Positions 21,911 to 30,033 of a stretch of 32,034 nucleotides of DNA are shown piece after piece (position 1 is the stretch's first letter; each line of letters begins with the position of its first letter). The notes under the pieces were generated by a model, which ran no database searches, was not told where the DNA came from, and worked only from the letters and a program-made list of their open reading frames with translations. The DNA is from Aeropyrum sp. (GTDB lineage Archaea > Thermoproteota > Thermoprotei_A > Sulfolobales > Acidilobaceae). The stretch is taken from NCBI GenBank assembly GCA_015521685.1, contig WANT01000043.1, positions 1 to 32,034 on the forward strand. Direction: 5' to 3'. The translations under genes were made by a program, and so were the position numbers.

Positions 21911-22342
21911 ATGTATAATGCTGAGGTAGAGAAGATCCTTCAGCTGGGGAGGCACGGAGTCCTGGCTCTCGTGCCCATAGATAAGCTGAAACGCCACGAG
22001 GAGGTCCTGGAGCATAAGGTGGCGTCTCTAGAGGACGATATACGTAGTAGGGGCGTGCTCATAAGGCCCATCCTAGTGGATGCTAAGACCCTGGTCATAC
22101 TAGACGGCCACCACAGGGTGGAGGCTCTGAGGAGGCTTGGGGCTAGGCGCGTGCCCGCCGTCCTAGTGGACTACGATTCTGATTGTGTGAACGTCGATAG
22201 CTGGAGGGAGGGGGTTACGGTTAGCAAGGACGAGGTAAGGCGGAGGGGGCTCTCGGGGGATCCTTATCCTCCCAAGACTAGCAGGCACAGGCTGTGCTTC
22301 AACATACCAGAGGTAAACTATAGCCTGTCCAACCTGGTGTAA
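21911..22342 (+). CDS. serK: ParB/Srx-fold protein, probable free-serine kinase (SerK-like)
   Basis: A 143-residue ParB-like domain protein. DKLKRHEE with Glu30 and VILDGHHRVEALRRLGARRV with Asp65, His67, His68 and Arg69 match the nucleotide-binding core. The C-terminus PPKTSRHRLCFNIPE resembles the end of the ADP-dependent serine kinase SerK of Thermococcus kodakarensis (PKTTRHVLPFIP), whose catalytic glutamate is also Glu30 by my recollection. SerK makes O-phosphoserine for cysteine synthesis, a route established in Aeropyrum by its O-phosphoserine sulfhydrylase. This copy lacks the long insert of the Thermococcus enzyme and is about 100 residues shorter. A DNA-binding ParB role is the alternative but less likely. 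Confidence 0.7.
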   Translation: MYNAEVEKILQLGRHGVLALVPIDKLKRHEEVLEHKVASLEDDIRSRGVLIRPILVDAKTLVILDGHHRVEALRRLGARRVPAVLVDYDSDCVNVDSWREGVTVSKDEVRRRGLSGDPYPPKTSRHRLCFNIPEVNYSLSNLV

Positions 22343-22358
22343 ACCTCTCTAGCGGGAT

Positions 22359-23117
22359 TTACTGTCTGAGCCTCTTCTCCAGGAACGCCCTCATAGCCTC
22401 CTTGGCCTCAGGCTTGAGGACCTCCTTAGACAGCCCTAGAACCAAGTCCTTCATAGCAGACACCGCCTCCGGCCCCCCTAGGGATAGTATCCTGGACCAT
22501 GGTAGCATGTGGCCTGTGTTCTCCCATATCCTCCTCACAGAGATGAGAGCCCTCTTGAGGGCTGCCTCAGGCTTGGGCGCTAGCTCGTCCACAAGCCCTA
22601 TAGACGCCGCTGTGGGGGCGTCTATAGGGTCTCCCGTGAGGGCTAGCTTGTATGCCTTGGCCCCTAGCCTCCTAACACCAACCGAGAGCAGTATGGGGGG
22701 GTAGAGCTTCAGCCTGGCCTCGGGGAACATTATAATCGTGTTCTCCACCGCCACAACCCAGTCGGCCAGCAGCAGCATCTCGGCCCCACCCCCAGCCGCG
22801 ACCCCGTTTACAGAGGCGGCTATCGGGATCTCACAGTATATGATCGAGTCTAGGGCGCTGGCCAGGGTTGAGAAGAACTCCTCGGCCTCCCTATCGCTGG
22901 AGAGACTGTACATGGCGCCGATATCGTCTCCAGTGCTGAACGCCCTGCCAGAGCCAGTCACCACTATACCCTTAACGCTGGACCTACACGCTTCCCCTAC
23001 AATTCCAGAGAGGGACCTCCACATGGCTAGGTCTAGAGCGTTGAGCTTCTCAGGCCTGTCGAGCGTGACAACCGCGACATCATTAACTATCTCTAGCCTA
23101 ACCCTCCCAGCATTCAT
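22359..23117 (-). CDS. Enoyl-CoA hydratase/isomerase family protein
   Basis: A 252-residue crotonase-fold enzyme. The N-terminal segment VAVVTLDRPEKLNALDLAMW is the family opening. GSGRAFSTGDDIGAM and VNGVAAGGGAEMLLLADWV give the two oxyanion-hole strands and the first catalytic Glu. FPEARLKLYPP supplies the second Glu. It probably hydrates an enoyl-CoA in fatty acid or amino acid oxidation. The ATG start at 23117 is set 20 bases from a TATA-like box (23131-23140), so the transcript is leaderless. It lies downstream of top6A on the same strand but with its own promoter. Other beta-oxidation genes are not seen here. Confidence 0.92.
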   Translation of the reverse strand: MNAGRVRLEIVNDVAVVTLDRPEKLNALDLAMWRSLSGIVGEACRSSVKGIVVTGSGRAFSTGDDIGAMYSLSSDREAEEFFSTLASALDSIIYCEIPIAASVNGVAAGGGAEMLLLADWVVAVENTIIMFPEARLKLYPPILLSVGVRRLGAKAYKLALTGDPIDAPTAASIGLVDELAPKPEAALKRALISVRRIWENTGHMLPWSRILSLGGPEAVSAMKDLVLGLSKEVLKPEAKEAMRAFLEKRLRQ

Positions 23118-23130
23118 GGCACCACCACTA

Positions 23131-23140
23131 CCTAAATAAT
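23131..23140 (-). promoter_or_regulatory. Candidate TATA box of the enoyl-CoA hydratase gene
   Basis: The minus strand reads ATTATTTAGG centred about 20 bases before the ATG at 23117, the spacing of a leaderless mRNA. Confidence 0.5.
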
Positions 23141-23204
23141 GGTTCTGAACCCAACTAACGTTTCCTGACTTGCGGATCTATGCGCCAAGAGCTATACACT
23201 CCTA

Positions 23205-23226
23205 GACCCAGCTGTGACCCAGCTGT
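23205..23226. repeat. Two perfect tandem copies of an 11-bp palindrome-containing motif
   Basis: GACCCAGCTGT is repeated twice in tandem (23205-23215 and 23216-23226); the unit contains the palindrome CAGCTG. It lies between the enoyl-CoA hydratase promoter and the 3' end of top6A. It may be a regulator site; one turn of helix per repeat would place both sites on the same face. Confidence 0.5.
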
Positions 23227-23269
23227 AAGGGGCTGGAGGAAGGGGGGTTTAGCTATCCTCCTTGACAGC

Positions 23270-24439
23270 TTATTCTATCCAGTCTCCCGTCTCTATCTTC
23301 TCGGGTATGTAGTGGAAGGCGAAGAACTTGAGGCCCTTACTAGCTATAGCCTCTATCTCTAGCTTAACCAGGTGCTTGAGGAACAGCCTTATCTCCGACT
23401 TCCACCTAGAGTTCTTGCCTATCCAGGAGTAGTTCAGGAGCTCCTTTGCCCTCTTGATGTCCCTGTCTGTAGCCCTTATCATGAACTTCCTCCTCTCGCC
23501 CTCGCTCAAGTAGGGCTTCTTCGACCTGTAGCCGAAGATGTCTGACATTTGGACGCCGAGGAACTTGGCTTTAGGCGTTGCTAGCCTCTCGCTCTCGTAG
23601 CTCAGGGTTATGCTCCCCACCTTGTAGACGCTGTAAATGTACCACCCGTAGGGGTCGCTGTCGGTTATCACATATACTGGCAGCTTCAGCTCCTCGTGCA
23701 GCCTCCTCACGAACCTCCGCGTAGCCCTGTCGGGCTGGCCGGACCCGGTTACCAGGAGGGCCTTATACCTCTTCCAGAACCCGGCTCTGTGGAGCTGCTG
23801 GAACACTGCGTCCTTCTCTACAACTAGCACGAACTCGGCGTCAACATCCAGGAACTCTATGAGGTCTGGAGTAGGCTCTATGGCGTAAGCCCCGTGGCCC
23901 AGCTTGGATAGGTCTATGACGTCGCCGCCGCTCCTTATCCTCATATTACCCACTACCTTGCCCTTCTCCTTAGATAGTATCAGCATGTCCTCCCTGAAGA
24001 GGCCCGTGAAGACCTCTATGTCCTGTATGACGCTATCGCTCTCCTTCTGCTCGTCCCAAGTGTTCTCCTCCCTCTTCCTGCCGCGGTGATCGCTATAGGT
24101 TATGGTGTGCTTGCCCTTGTAGTAGAGGTCCCTTATAGTCGGGTACTCGTTCTCTATCAGGGACTGGTATATGATTGAGGCCATCAGGACGGTCTGCATG
24201 AACCTCCTCGACTCGCCGACATTGAGGAACTCCCTCTCAAGCTTCTCCTCCCCTATGACAAGTATCCCCCTCTCGGGGTCGAAGATGGTGTTTGATAGAG
24301 TCCTCTTAGGGATCTCCAGCTTCGGCGGCTTGCCCCTGATGACGTCCTTCACTATCTTGTTAAACTTCTCATACATGACCCTCGCGGCCCTAGCTCTAGC
24401 CTTAAGGTCCACCTCGTCTCCGAAGAACTCGCCCGACAC
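23270..24439 (-). CDS. top6A: DNA topoisomerase VI subunit A
   Basis: Cleaving subunit of the type IIB topoisomerase, homologous to Spo11. It makes double-strand breaks to pass DNA duplexes and relax supercoils. The 389-residue protein shows the CAP-domain motif IRDLYYKGKH (residues 102-111), whose second tyrosine (Tyr107) is the likely cleavage residue, and a Toprim domain with FVLVVEKDAVFQQL (Glu) and VITDSDPYGWYI (Asp-x-Asp). GTG start at 24439. It follows top6B by 18 bases on the same strand, forming the subunit operon usual in archaea. It probably supports replication and decatenation of the chromosome. Confidence 0.97.
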   Translation of the reverse strand: MSGEFFGDEVDLKARARAARVMYEKFNKIVKDVIRGKPPKLEIPKRTLSNTIFDPERGILVIGEEKLEREFLNVGESRRFMQTVLMASIIYQSLIENEYPTIRDLYYKGKHTITYSDHRGRKREENTWDEQKESDSVIQDIEVFTGLFREDMLILSKEKGKVVGNMRIRSGGDVIDLSKLGHGAYAIEPTPDLIEFLDVDAEFVLVVEKDAVFQQLHRAGFWKRYKALLVTGSGQPDRATRRFVRRLHEELKLPVYVITDSDPYGWYIYSVYKVGSITLSYESERLATPKAKFLGVQMSDIFGYRSKKPYLSEGERRKFMIRATDRDIKRAKELLNYSWIGKNSRWKSEIRLFLKHLVKLEIEAIASKGLKFFAFHYIPEKIETGDWIE

Positions 24440-24457
24440 TCTAGGCTACACCCCCGC

Positions 24458-26161
24458 TCAGTCTAGCTGGACGCTCTCCACAATCTTCCTCACTATCTCC
24501 TCTGGATCCTGGCTCTCTCCGTCTATCGGCGGTAGGTCTATGTTCCTGGCGACGAGGCGGATGAGAGACTCCTTAATCTTCCTGACCTCCTCCTCTCTGG
24601 GCGGCTGCCACTTCTCGGGGGGCCGTATGAAGTAGGCGAGGCTGAGGGCCACCTCTGGTATGTACTTCGCTAGGGTTATGCTCCTCTTTATAGCCTCCTG
24701 CTCCCTGGCCTTCCTGGATAGGTATATTCTCAGCTTTCTAGCGATCTCCTGTACGGCGTTCCTAATCTCGGACTCTATCTCGGGGACGTCGCTGACGCTC
24801 TCCTTGCCGACGCCCTTGTATGGGACTTTGGTGCTCGCTATGTGCACTAGAACGACGAGGGGTGCTGGGAAGTCTATGTTGTATTGCTTCCAGTTTATGC
24901 TGCTGACTACCTTGTAGCTCACGTCCTCCCTCTCCTCGTATAGTAGGGGTATCTTGTTGGCGTACCTCAGGAGGAGAGGCTCATCCCTGCTCTCTATGGA
25001 GCCCCCGTACGCTATCCCAACCTCGACTATGAAGGGGTGACCCCTATGGGCCTTCGGGCTCCTTGTGACCGCCCCGACCCACTCGGGGGCGAACATCCTC
25101 CTCAACCCTATCTCGATGATGTCGCTGCCTATGGGGCTGAGGTAGTCGCTCTTGGGAGACCTGAAGGGGTACTCCATGAGCGCGTCCACAAGCCTCCTGA
25201 GAAGCCTCTCCCTACCCTTCCTCAGTAGCTCCCTCGGCTTGAGCTTGGGGTCTATGCCGTACCGCTCGAGGAAGTCTACCGCCGTCTTCTCCCCTATGCT
25301 CTGGAACTCTGTAACCAGCAGGTCCTTCAGAGTCTTAGCCCGGGTAGACCTTATTATCGACTTGAGCTGCTCTATGTCGACGCCGTGTGGATGGGGTTTG
25401 GCCTCCTTGGGCGGCTTGGGCATCCTCCTAGTGGTCCTCGGGAAGTAGAGTATCTCGCCGTCGGGCGTCTCAAGGACTATCTCGGCGTAGGGCGCTATGA
25501 CGGCCGTCCTCTTCACGTACTCCAGTATCTTGCTCCTAGCCCTGCTCCAGTCCCCCTCGAGGGTTAGAGTGACCTTTGTCCCGTGCCACGACCCCCTCTT
25601 GTTCCACTCGCCTTTCTCCAGGATCCTGGGCTCGTTCCTCTGCACGTCGATCATCAGCCGCATCATGTGCACGTATTGGGACCCCTTGGTGGCGCTGAAG
25701 ACCTCAACAGGGGTGCCAGCAGTCATCTGGCCGTAGAGGACGGCGGCCTTCACCCCCAAGCCATACATCCCCCTGGTCTGCCTGATCACGTACTTGCTGC
25801 TGAAGAGGACCTTGCCGAACGCCATGGCCATGCTAGTTACGGGGACTCCAACGCCGTTGTCCTCCACACTTATAACGTAGCGGGGGCGCGAGCCGTCCCC
25901 CTGGGAGGGCTCTGGAACGGGGGCTATGGATATGTGTATCCAGGGGAGTATACCCTTGGCGTCTGTGGCGTCGAGGCTGTTCTCCACAAGCTCCCTCACA
26001 GCCTGGTATAGGGCCCTGGTGGGGTTAGAGAAGCCTGCTAGCTCCTTGTTCTTGGCGAAGAACTCCGCTACACTCATCTCCCTATACTTCTCCCCAGTAC
26101 CGCCGCCCCTCTGGTCGGCAGTCCTGGCTCTCCCCCTACTCCTCTGCACCGAGGCGCTCAA
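24458..26161 (-). CDS. top6B: DNA topoisomerase VI subunit B
   Basis: ATPase subunit, a GHKL-fold enzyme that dimerises on ATP to drive strand passage. The 567-residue protein holds [13 protein letters not shown] (Bergerat N box with catalytic Glu and Asn), [10 protein letters not shown] (G1), and [18 protein letters not shown] (G2), then the helix-two-turn-helix insert (about residues 230-310) and the transducer domain. The TTG at 26161 gives a basic N-terminal tail (about 28 residues) before [17 protein letters not shown]-like box at 26181-26190 (minus strand) would make the mRNA leaderless. It is the first gene of the top6B-top6A operon and divergent from the small twin-CX3C gene. Confidence 0.97.
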   Translation of the reverse strand: MSASVQRSRGRARTADQRGGGTGEKYREMSVAEFFAKNKELAGFSNPTRALYQAVRELVENSLDATDAKGILPWIHISIAPVPEPSQGDGSRPRYVISVEDNGVGVPVTSMAMAFGKVLFSSKYVIRQTRGMYGLGVKAAVLYGQMTAGTPVEVFSATKGSQYVHMMRLMIDVQRNEPRILEKGEWNKRGSWHGTKVTLTLEGDWSRARSKILEYVKRTAVIAPYAEIVLETPDGEILYFPRTTRRMPKPPKEAKPHPHGVDIEQLKSIIRSTRAKTLKDLLVTEFQSIGEKTAVDFLERYGIDPKLKPRELLRKGRERLLRRLVDALMEYPFRSPKSDYLSPIGSDIIEIGLRRMFAPEWVGAVTRSPKAHRGHPFIVEVGIAYGGSIESRDEPLLLRYANKIPLLYEEREDVSYKVVSSINWKQYNIDFPAPLVVLVHIASTKVPYKGVGKESVSDVPEIESEIRNAVQEIARKLRIYLSRKAREQEAIKRSITLAKYIPEVALSLAYFIRPPEKWQPPREEEVRKIKESLIRLVARNIDLPPIDGESQDPEEIVRKIVESVQLD

Positions 26162-26181
26162 GCCTAGCTAGACACCCCCAG

Positions 26182-26190
26182 CTATACCCT
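26182..26190 (-). promoter_or_regulatory. Candidate TATA box of the top6B-top6A operon
   Basis: The minus strand reads GGGTATAGC about 25 bases before the TTG at 26161. A second AT-rich candidate (CTTAACAATA) lies near 26202-26211. Confidence 0.4.
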
Positions 26191-26306
26191 TGGCTCTAGG
26201 CTATTGTTAAGCGGGCAGGCTCAGGCCCACGAAACTATTAAGGAGGGCTGAGGCTATATGCTGAACAATCCGCGCAGAGTACTCTATCAGGCTCCGGTCG
26301 ACATCC

Positions 26307-26316
26307 AAATATATAG
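26307..26316 (+). promoter_or_regulatory. Candidate TATA box of the twin-CX3C gene
   Basis: AAATATATAG is centred 22 bases before the TTG at 26333, which matches a leaderless transcript and supports this small reading frame. Confidence 0.5.
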
Positions 26317-26332
26317 TAGGGTCTAGCCGGGA

Positions 26333-26494
26333 TTGGCGCAGGCCTGCAGAGATGGGATTCCCAGGGACTTGGTGCTGGAGAGGTGTCTAGAGCTCTGTAG
26401 GAGGAGGCTCGAGCCCCTCATGAGCGGTTCCGAGGCTAGGTGTGTGGAGGAGTGTCTTAGGCATGCTGACAGGCTCCTCTGCTCGAAGCGTTAA
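26333..26494 (+). CDS. Unannotated 53-residue twin-CX3C miniprotein
   Basis: A reading frame from TTG 26333 to TAA 26492-26494. The protein is helical in character, rich in Arg, Glu and Leu, and has six cysteines: Cys5, Cys18, Cys22, Cys37, Cys41 and Cys50. Two CX3C pairs (CLELC and CVEEC) are separated by 14 residues, with Cys5 and Cys50 outside. That is the spacing of the small Tim and related helix-hairpin proteins that hold disulfides or metal. I know no archaeal family of this kind, and any similarity may be convergent. A TATA box stands in leaderless position, while top6B is divergent. Function unknown: a disulfide-stabilised hairpin or a metal site is inferred from the cysteine pattern. 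Confidence 0.6.
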   Translation: MAQACRDGIPRDLVLERCLELCRRRLEPLMSGSEARCVEECLRHADRLLCSKR

Positions 26495-26501
26495 TTGCTG
26501 T

Positions 26502-26537
26502 GTCTCCACACCATATTTCTCCTAGCGTCTCCACACC
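26502..26537. repeat. Paired direct repeats around a TATA-like element upstream of the CoxL-type gene
   Basis: GTCTCCACACC occurs at 26502-26512 and 26527-26537, 25 bases apart (about two and a half helical turns). A TATA-like CATATTT (26512-26518) lies between them. The arrangement suggests a regulator-controlled promoter for the molybdenum hydroxylase gene. Confidence 0.5.
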
Positions 26538-26559
26538 TAATTGCGGGGGCTAGAGGGTC

Positions 26560-28836
26560 TTGTATAGTAGGTGGATTGGCTGGAGGTATTCTGGCCGCGG
26601 CGTGGCTAGGCTTGAGGACCTGAGGCTCCTCCGCGGCGCTGGGAGGTATCTCGATGATATTAGGCTTGACGGCATGCTTTACGCCAGCTTCGTGAGGTCC
26701 GAGTACCCGCATGCCAGGATCAAGAGGGTCGACGTTTCTGACGCTCTCAAGGCTAGCGGGGTCGTGGCGGCTCTAACCTACTCTGACATAGAGGGGCGGA
26801 TAAAGCCTTGGAGCTTCAAGAGCCCCTCGAGCCCCATGTACCCTCTCGCGGGGGATAGGGTAAGGTATGTTGGGGAGCCGGTTGCTGTTGTGGTCGCTGA
26901 AGACCCCTACAAGGCTGAGGACGCGGCTGAGCTGGTGCAGGTCGACTACGAGCCCCTCGAGCCCGTGGTAGACCCCATCAAGGCCATGGAGCCTGGGGCT
27001 CCGAGGGTGCACGAGGAGGCCGAGCGCAACATAGCTTTCAGGAAGAAGCTGTCGTGCGGGGATGTGGCTAGGGAGCTTGCTCGGGCTGAGGTCGTGGTCG
27101 CCGACAGGCTATGGATAGGCAGGAAGTATGCCGCCAGCCTCGAGCCTAGGGGTGTTGTGGCCAGCTACTCGGGCGGGGAGCTCACCGTGTGGGTCTCGAC
27201 TCAGACTCCCCACGACCATAGGGACGAGCTTTTGGAGAGGCTGGCGAAGCCTCCGCGCTCTGTCAGGGTCATACAGCCCGACGTTGGAGGGGCTTTCGGG
27301 GCCAAGATAGAGGTGTATCCGGAGGAGGTTGTGGTGCCCTACCTAGCTATGCTGCTCGGCAGGCCTGTCAAGTGGGTGCCCAGCAGGAGGGAGGACGCAG
27401 TATCCACCACCCACGGGAGGGATGTCGGCGCCGAGCTAGAGGTTGCGGCAACTAGGGGTGGGGAGATAAGGGCGGTTAGGGGTAGGATTATAGCGGATGT
27501 GGGCGCCTACCCCCTAGGCGTGTGGCTGCCCCTGACAGCCGCCAAAATACTGCCTGGAGCCTACAAGATTAGTAGCGCTGAGGTCGAGGTCCTCGCTGTC
27601 TACACCAACAAGACCCCGCTGGCAGCATACAGGGGTGCCGGGAGGCCTGAGGGCATATTCTTCATTGAGAGGATGGTAGACCTCCTAGCCGACGAGCTAG
27701 GGCTGGACCCAGCCGAGGTTAGAGCTAGGAACCTTGTGACCCCCGAGATGATGCCGTACGAGAATTGCTTCGGCTGGAAGTACGACTCCGGCGACTACGT
27801 GTCTACCCTGAGGAGGGGCCTGAGCCTCCTTAGGGTTAGAGAGCTCGAGGAGTGGGCCTCAGGGGAGAGGGCTAGGGGCAGGCTTGTGGGGGTGGGGTAC
27901 GCATTCTACGTTGAGATAACTAGTGGGGGGCCGTTCGAGACGGCTCGAGTCACTCTCAAGGAGGATGGGAGTGTCGAGATAGCCGTCGGCTCGACGCCAA
28001 CGGGGCAGGGTGACGCTACTGGCTTCGCACAGCTCGCAGCCGACATGCTTGGAGTGCCTATGGAGAGCGTTAGGGTTGTGTGGGGCGACACCTCCGTTAT
28101 CGAGGAGGGTGTCGGCACCTTTGGCAGTAGGACGCTGACTGTGGGTGGGGGTGCGGTTATAGACGCGGTCTCCCAGGTCCTCGAGAGGCTAAGGTCCAGG
28201 GCTGGCGAGGTCCTCGGGATACCTGAGGGCAGGGTAGCCTACAGGCCTGGAGAGTTCTACGACATGCTAGAGCCTGATAGGGTGATAGGGCTGGCGGACC
28301 TGGTCCGGAGGGTATACCGGGAGATGGGAGAGTCGGCGCTGGAGGTGGTCTCCGCCTACTCGAAGTACGACCCGAAGACGCCTGTATACCCCTACGGCCT
28401 TCACGTGGCTGTAGTTGAGGTTGACCGCGGCACTGGGAGGGTGAGGGTGCTCGAGTATAGGAGTCTGGATGACGTCGGGAGGGTTATAAACCCGGTCCTG
28501 GTTGAGGGGCAAATTGTGGGGGGCGTCCTGCAGGGGATCGGCGACGCACTCTACGAGGAGATGAAGTACGGCGGCGACGGCCACCCCCTCACCCTGAGCC
28601 TCTCGGACTACGGCGTACCCACGGCGATGGAGGCGCCTGAAAAGGTTGAGATCCACATCCAGGAGACGCCTACTCACCACCCTCACGGGACTAGGGGTGT
28701 AGGGGAGATTGGGACTATAGCTGCCCCGCCTGCTATAGCGAGGGCTGTGGAGAACGCTCTGGGAGGAGCGTTGAGGGTTAGGAGGCTACCTATAAGCCCG
28801 GAGGAGATATTGAGGGCTCTAGAGTCGGCTAGGTGA
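26560..28836 (+). CDS. Molybdenum hydroxylase large subunit (CoxL/aldehyde oxidase family)
   Basis: Molybdopterin-cytosine-dinucleotide-binding large subunit of the xanthine dehydrogenase/aldehyde oxidase/CO dehydrogenase family, 758 residues. Family motifs: DLRLLRGAGRYLDDI near the N-terminus, DVGGAFGAKIEVYPEE, the active-site loop AYRGAGRPEG (about residues 355-364; form II, unlike the Cys-containing loop of CO dehydrogenase), GQGDATGFAQLAADML, GTFGSRTLTVGGGAV, and TRGVGEIGTIAAPPA with the catalytic Glu (about 715). It thus more likely oxidises an aldehyde or heterocycle than CO. The FAD and 2Fe-2S subunit genes are not adjacent, which is unusual. TTG start at 26560 is uncertain. Confidence 0.9.
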   Translation: MYSRWIGWRYSGRGVARLEDLRLLRGAGRYLDDIRLDGMLYASFVRSEYPHARIKRVDVSDALKASGVVAALTYSDIEGRIKPWSFKSPSSPMYPLAGDRVRYVGEPVAVVVAEDPYKAEDAAELVQVDYEPLEPVVDPIKAMEPGAPRVHEEAERNIAFRKKLSCGDVARELARAEVVVADRLWIGRKYAASLEPRGVVASYSGGELTVWVSTQTPHDHRDELLERLAKPPRSVRVIQPDVGGAFGAKIEVYPEEVVVPYLAMLLGRPVKWVPSRREDAVSTTHGRDVGAELEVAATRGGEIRAVRGRIIADVGAYPLGVWLPLTAAKILPGAYKISSAEVEVLAVYTNKTPLAAYRGAGRPEGIFFIERMVDLLADELGLDPAEVRARNLVTPEMMPYENCFGWKYDSGDYVSTLRRGLSLLRVRELEEWASGERARGRLVGVGYAFYVEITSGGPFETARVTLKEDGSVEIAVGSTPTGQGDATGFAQLAADMLGVPMESVRVVWGDTSVIEEGVGTFGSRTLTVGGGAVIDAVSQVLERLRSRAGEVLGIPEGRVAYRPGEFYDMLEPDRVIGLADLVRRVYREMGESALEVVSAYSKYDPKTPVYPYGLHVAVVEVDRGTGRVRVLEYRSLDDVGRVINPVLVEGQIVGGVLQGIGDALYEEMKYGGDGHPLTLSLSDYGVPTAMEAPEKVEIHIQETPTHHPHGTRGVGEIGTIAAPPAIARAVENALGGALRVRRLPISPEEILRALESAR

Positions 28837-28857
28837 GGGTGGCTGGAGATAGGTGTC

Positions 28858-29049
28858 ATGGGGTCTAGGAGGCGGTTGAAGGCTCTACTAGTGGCTGCAG
28901 CCGTAGCCGTGGTCTCGTACAAGCTGGCGCTCTCCTTCGCAGCCTCTGTAATAAAGGGTGCGATGAGCCTAGTCGTAATGATATCAGTACTCTCCGCGCT
29001 CATGGCCATAGTATTAATCTGGCTTGTCGCCAGCAGGAGGGGTGGTTAG
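28858..29049 (+). CDS. Small two-helix membrane protein
   Basis: A 63-residue protein with a basic start (MGSRRRLK), two hydrophobic helices (about residues 8-30 and 37-57) and a basic end (SRRGG). This positive-inside pattern suggests both ends lie in the cytosol. It begins 21 bases after the CoxL-type gene and overlaps the AGOG gene start by eight bases, so it belongs to the same transcript. No family was recognised. Coding character is plausible from the hydrophobicity and context, but it could be a chance frame. Confidence 0.5.
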   Translation: MGSRRRLKALLVAAAVAVVSYKLALSFAASVIKGAMSLVVMISVLSALMAIVLIWLVASRRGG

Positions 29050-29932
29050 CTTCTGGCTCCTGGTGTCCGGGTTGCAGCTCGTAGACAACGCTAGGGTCGA
29101 GAGTGTGGCTAGAGCTCTCTCAACAATATCTGTCGACGAGGTCCTGGCGTTCGAGGAGGCCTCTGACCCGCAGTACACGCTAGTATCCTCTCTCTCCCGA
29201 GAGGTGGGTGCTGGGAGGGCTGCGGTAGCAGCCATGCTTGTGGGCTTAGCGAGCTATAGGCTAGCCATGAGGGGTGAGGAGTGGTGGGAGTGCTTTTACA
29301 GGGAGATGAGGGCTAGGCTAGGGCGTGTTGAGGACCTCGCAGGCATTGCGGGAGAGGTCCTGGGGTTTCTAGACTCGTGCCAGGGTAGCGTAGTCGGGAG
29401 GGAGGGTAAGAAGAAGAGGGTCTCTAGGGCGGTTTCCGGGGCTAGGGCGGTGCTCCAGGCGCTTCTGGGGGATCCTGGCATCCTTGTTGAGAGGCCTAGA
29501 GAGGTCCTCGAGCAGCTCAGGGCAGCTCTTGGCGAGAGGGAGTATAGGAAGACTGTGGTGTTCTCACTTAAGATAGCCTACTACGCCGTTAGACCCCTGG
29601 TGGGTAGGAAGCTCCTCAAAGTCGACATACCTATACCTGTGGACGCGAGAGTCGCGTGCGCCAGTATCTCGTCGGAGATAGTGAGGGCTAGGTCTTACGG
29701 CGATGTGGTGAGAGAGCCTAAGCACGCCCAGAGGGCGTGGGGGGCGGTTTCAAAGCTCTCGGGAATCCCTGTTCTACACCTAGACTCTATACTGTGGGTT
29801 ACAGGCTGGGCGCCTAGAGACCTAGAGCTGGAGGAAGCTAGAATAGCTGTAGAGAGGAGCTTGTCGAGCGTCTTCGGCTGGAGCAGGGCGCGCCTCATAA
29901 CTAGGGAGCTAGTCAGGAGGAGGTGTGCCTGA
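29042..29932 (+). CDS. Archaeal 8-oxoguanine DNA glycosylase (AGOG)
   Basis: Removes 8-oxoguanine from DNA by a bifunctional glycosylase/beta-lyase mechanism in base excision repair. I start at GTG 29042, with Shine-Dalgarno AGGAGGG six bases earlier, giving 296 residues. The C-terminal half matches AGOG: RKTVVFSLKIAYYAVRP with Lys170, DIPIPVDARVA with Asp201, and IPVLHLDSILWVTGWAP. The Lys and Asp correspond to the catalytic pair of the Pyrobaculum enzyme (K140/D172 by recollection), with almost the same spacing. The N-terminal part is longer than in that enzyme. The unusual basic linker GREGKKKRVSR (about residues 119-129) is not expected for the family. Confidence 0.85.
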   Translation: MVSFWLLVSGLQLVDNARVESVARALSTISVDEVLAFEEASDPQYTLVSSLSREVGAGRAAVAAMLVGLASYRLAMRGEEWWECFYREMRARLGRVEDLAGIAGEVLGFLDSCQGSVVGREGKKKRVSRAVSGARAVLQALLGDPGILVERPREVLEQLRAALGEREYRKTVVFSLKIAYYAVRPLVGRKLLKVDIPIPVDARVACASISSEIVRARSYGDVVREPKHAQRAWGAVSKLSGIPVLHLDSILWVTGWAPRDLELEEARIAVERSLSSVFGWSRARLITRELVRRRCA

Positions 29933-30011
29933 GGAGAGGGGAGAGCTCCGAGTATCGGATCGCTGCATGCCACCATATCCTAGGGCAGGCTGGGCTGCAC
30001 CCTAAAGTCGC

Positions 30012-30033
30012 TATTAAACTTAATTAAATTTAG
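30012..30033. promoter_or_regulatory. AT-rich element between convergent genes
   Basis: The stretch around ATTAAACTTAATTAAATTTA is strikingly AT-rich for this genome. It lies between the ends of AGOG (plus) and the OSBS-like gene (minus), where no coding gene needs a promoter. It may start a short RNA across 30040-30124 or end transcription; I see no clear box C/D or H/ACA features. Confidence 0.3.

Noticed and set aside
26221-26300. Possible box C/D RNA (two CTGA motifs) between top6B and the twin-CX3C gene
   Set aside because: No proper C box precedes the D-like motifs at the required distance.
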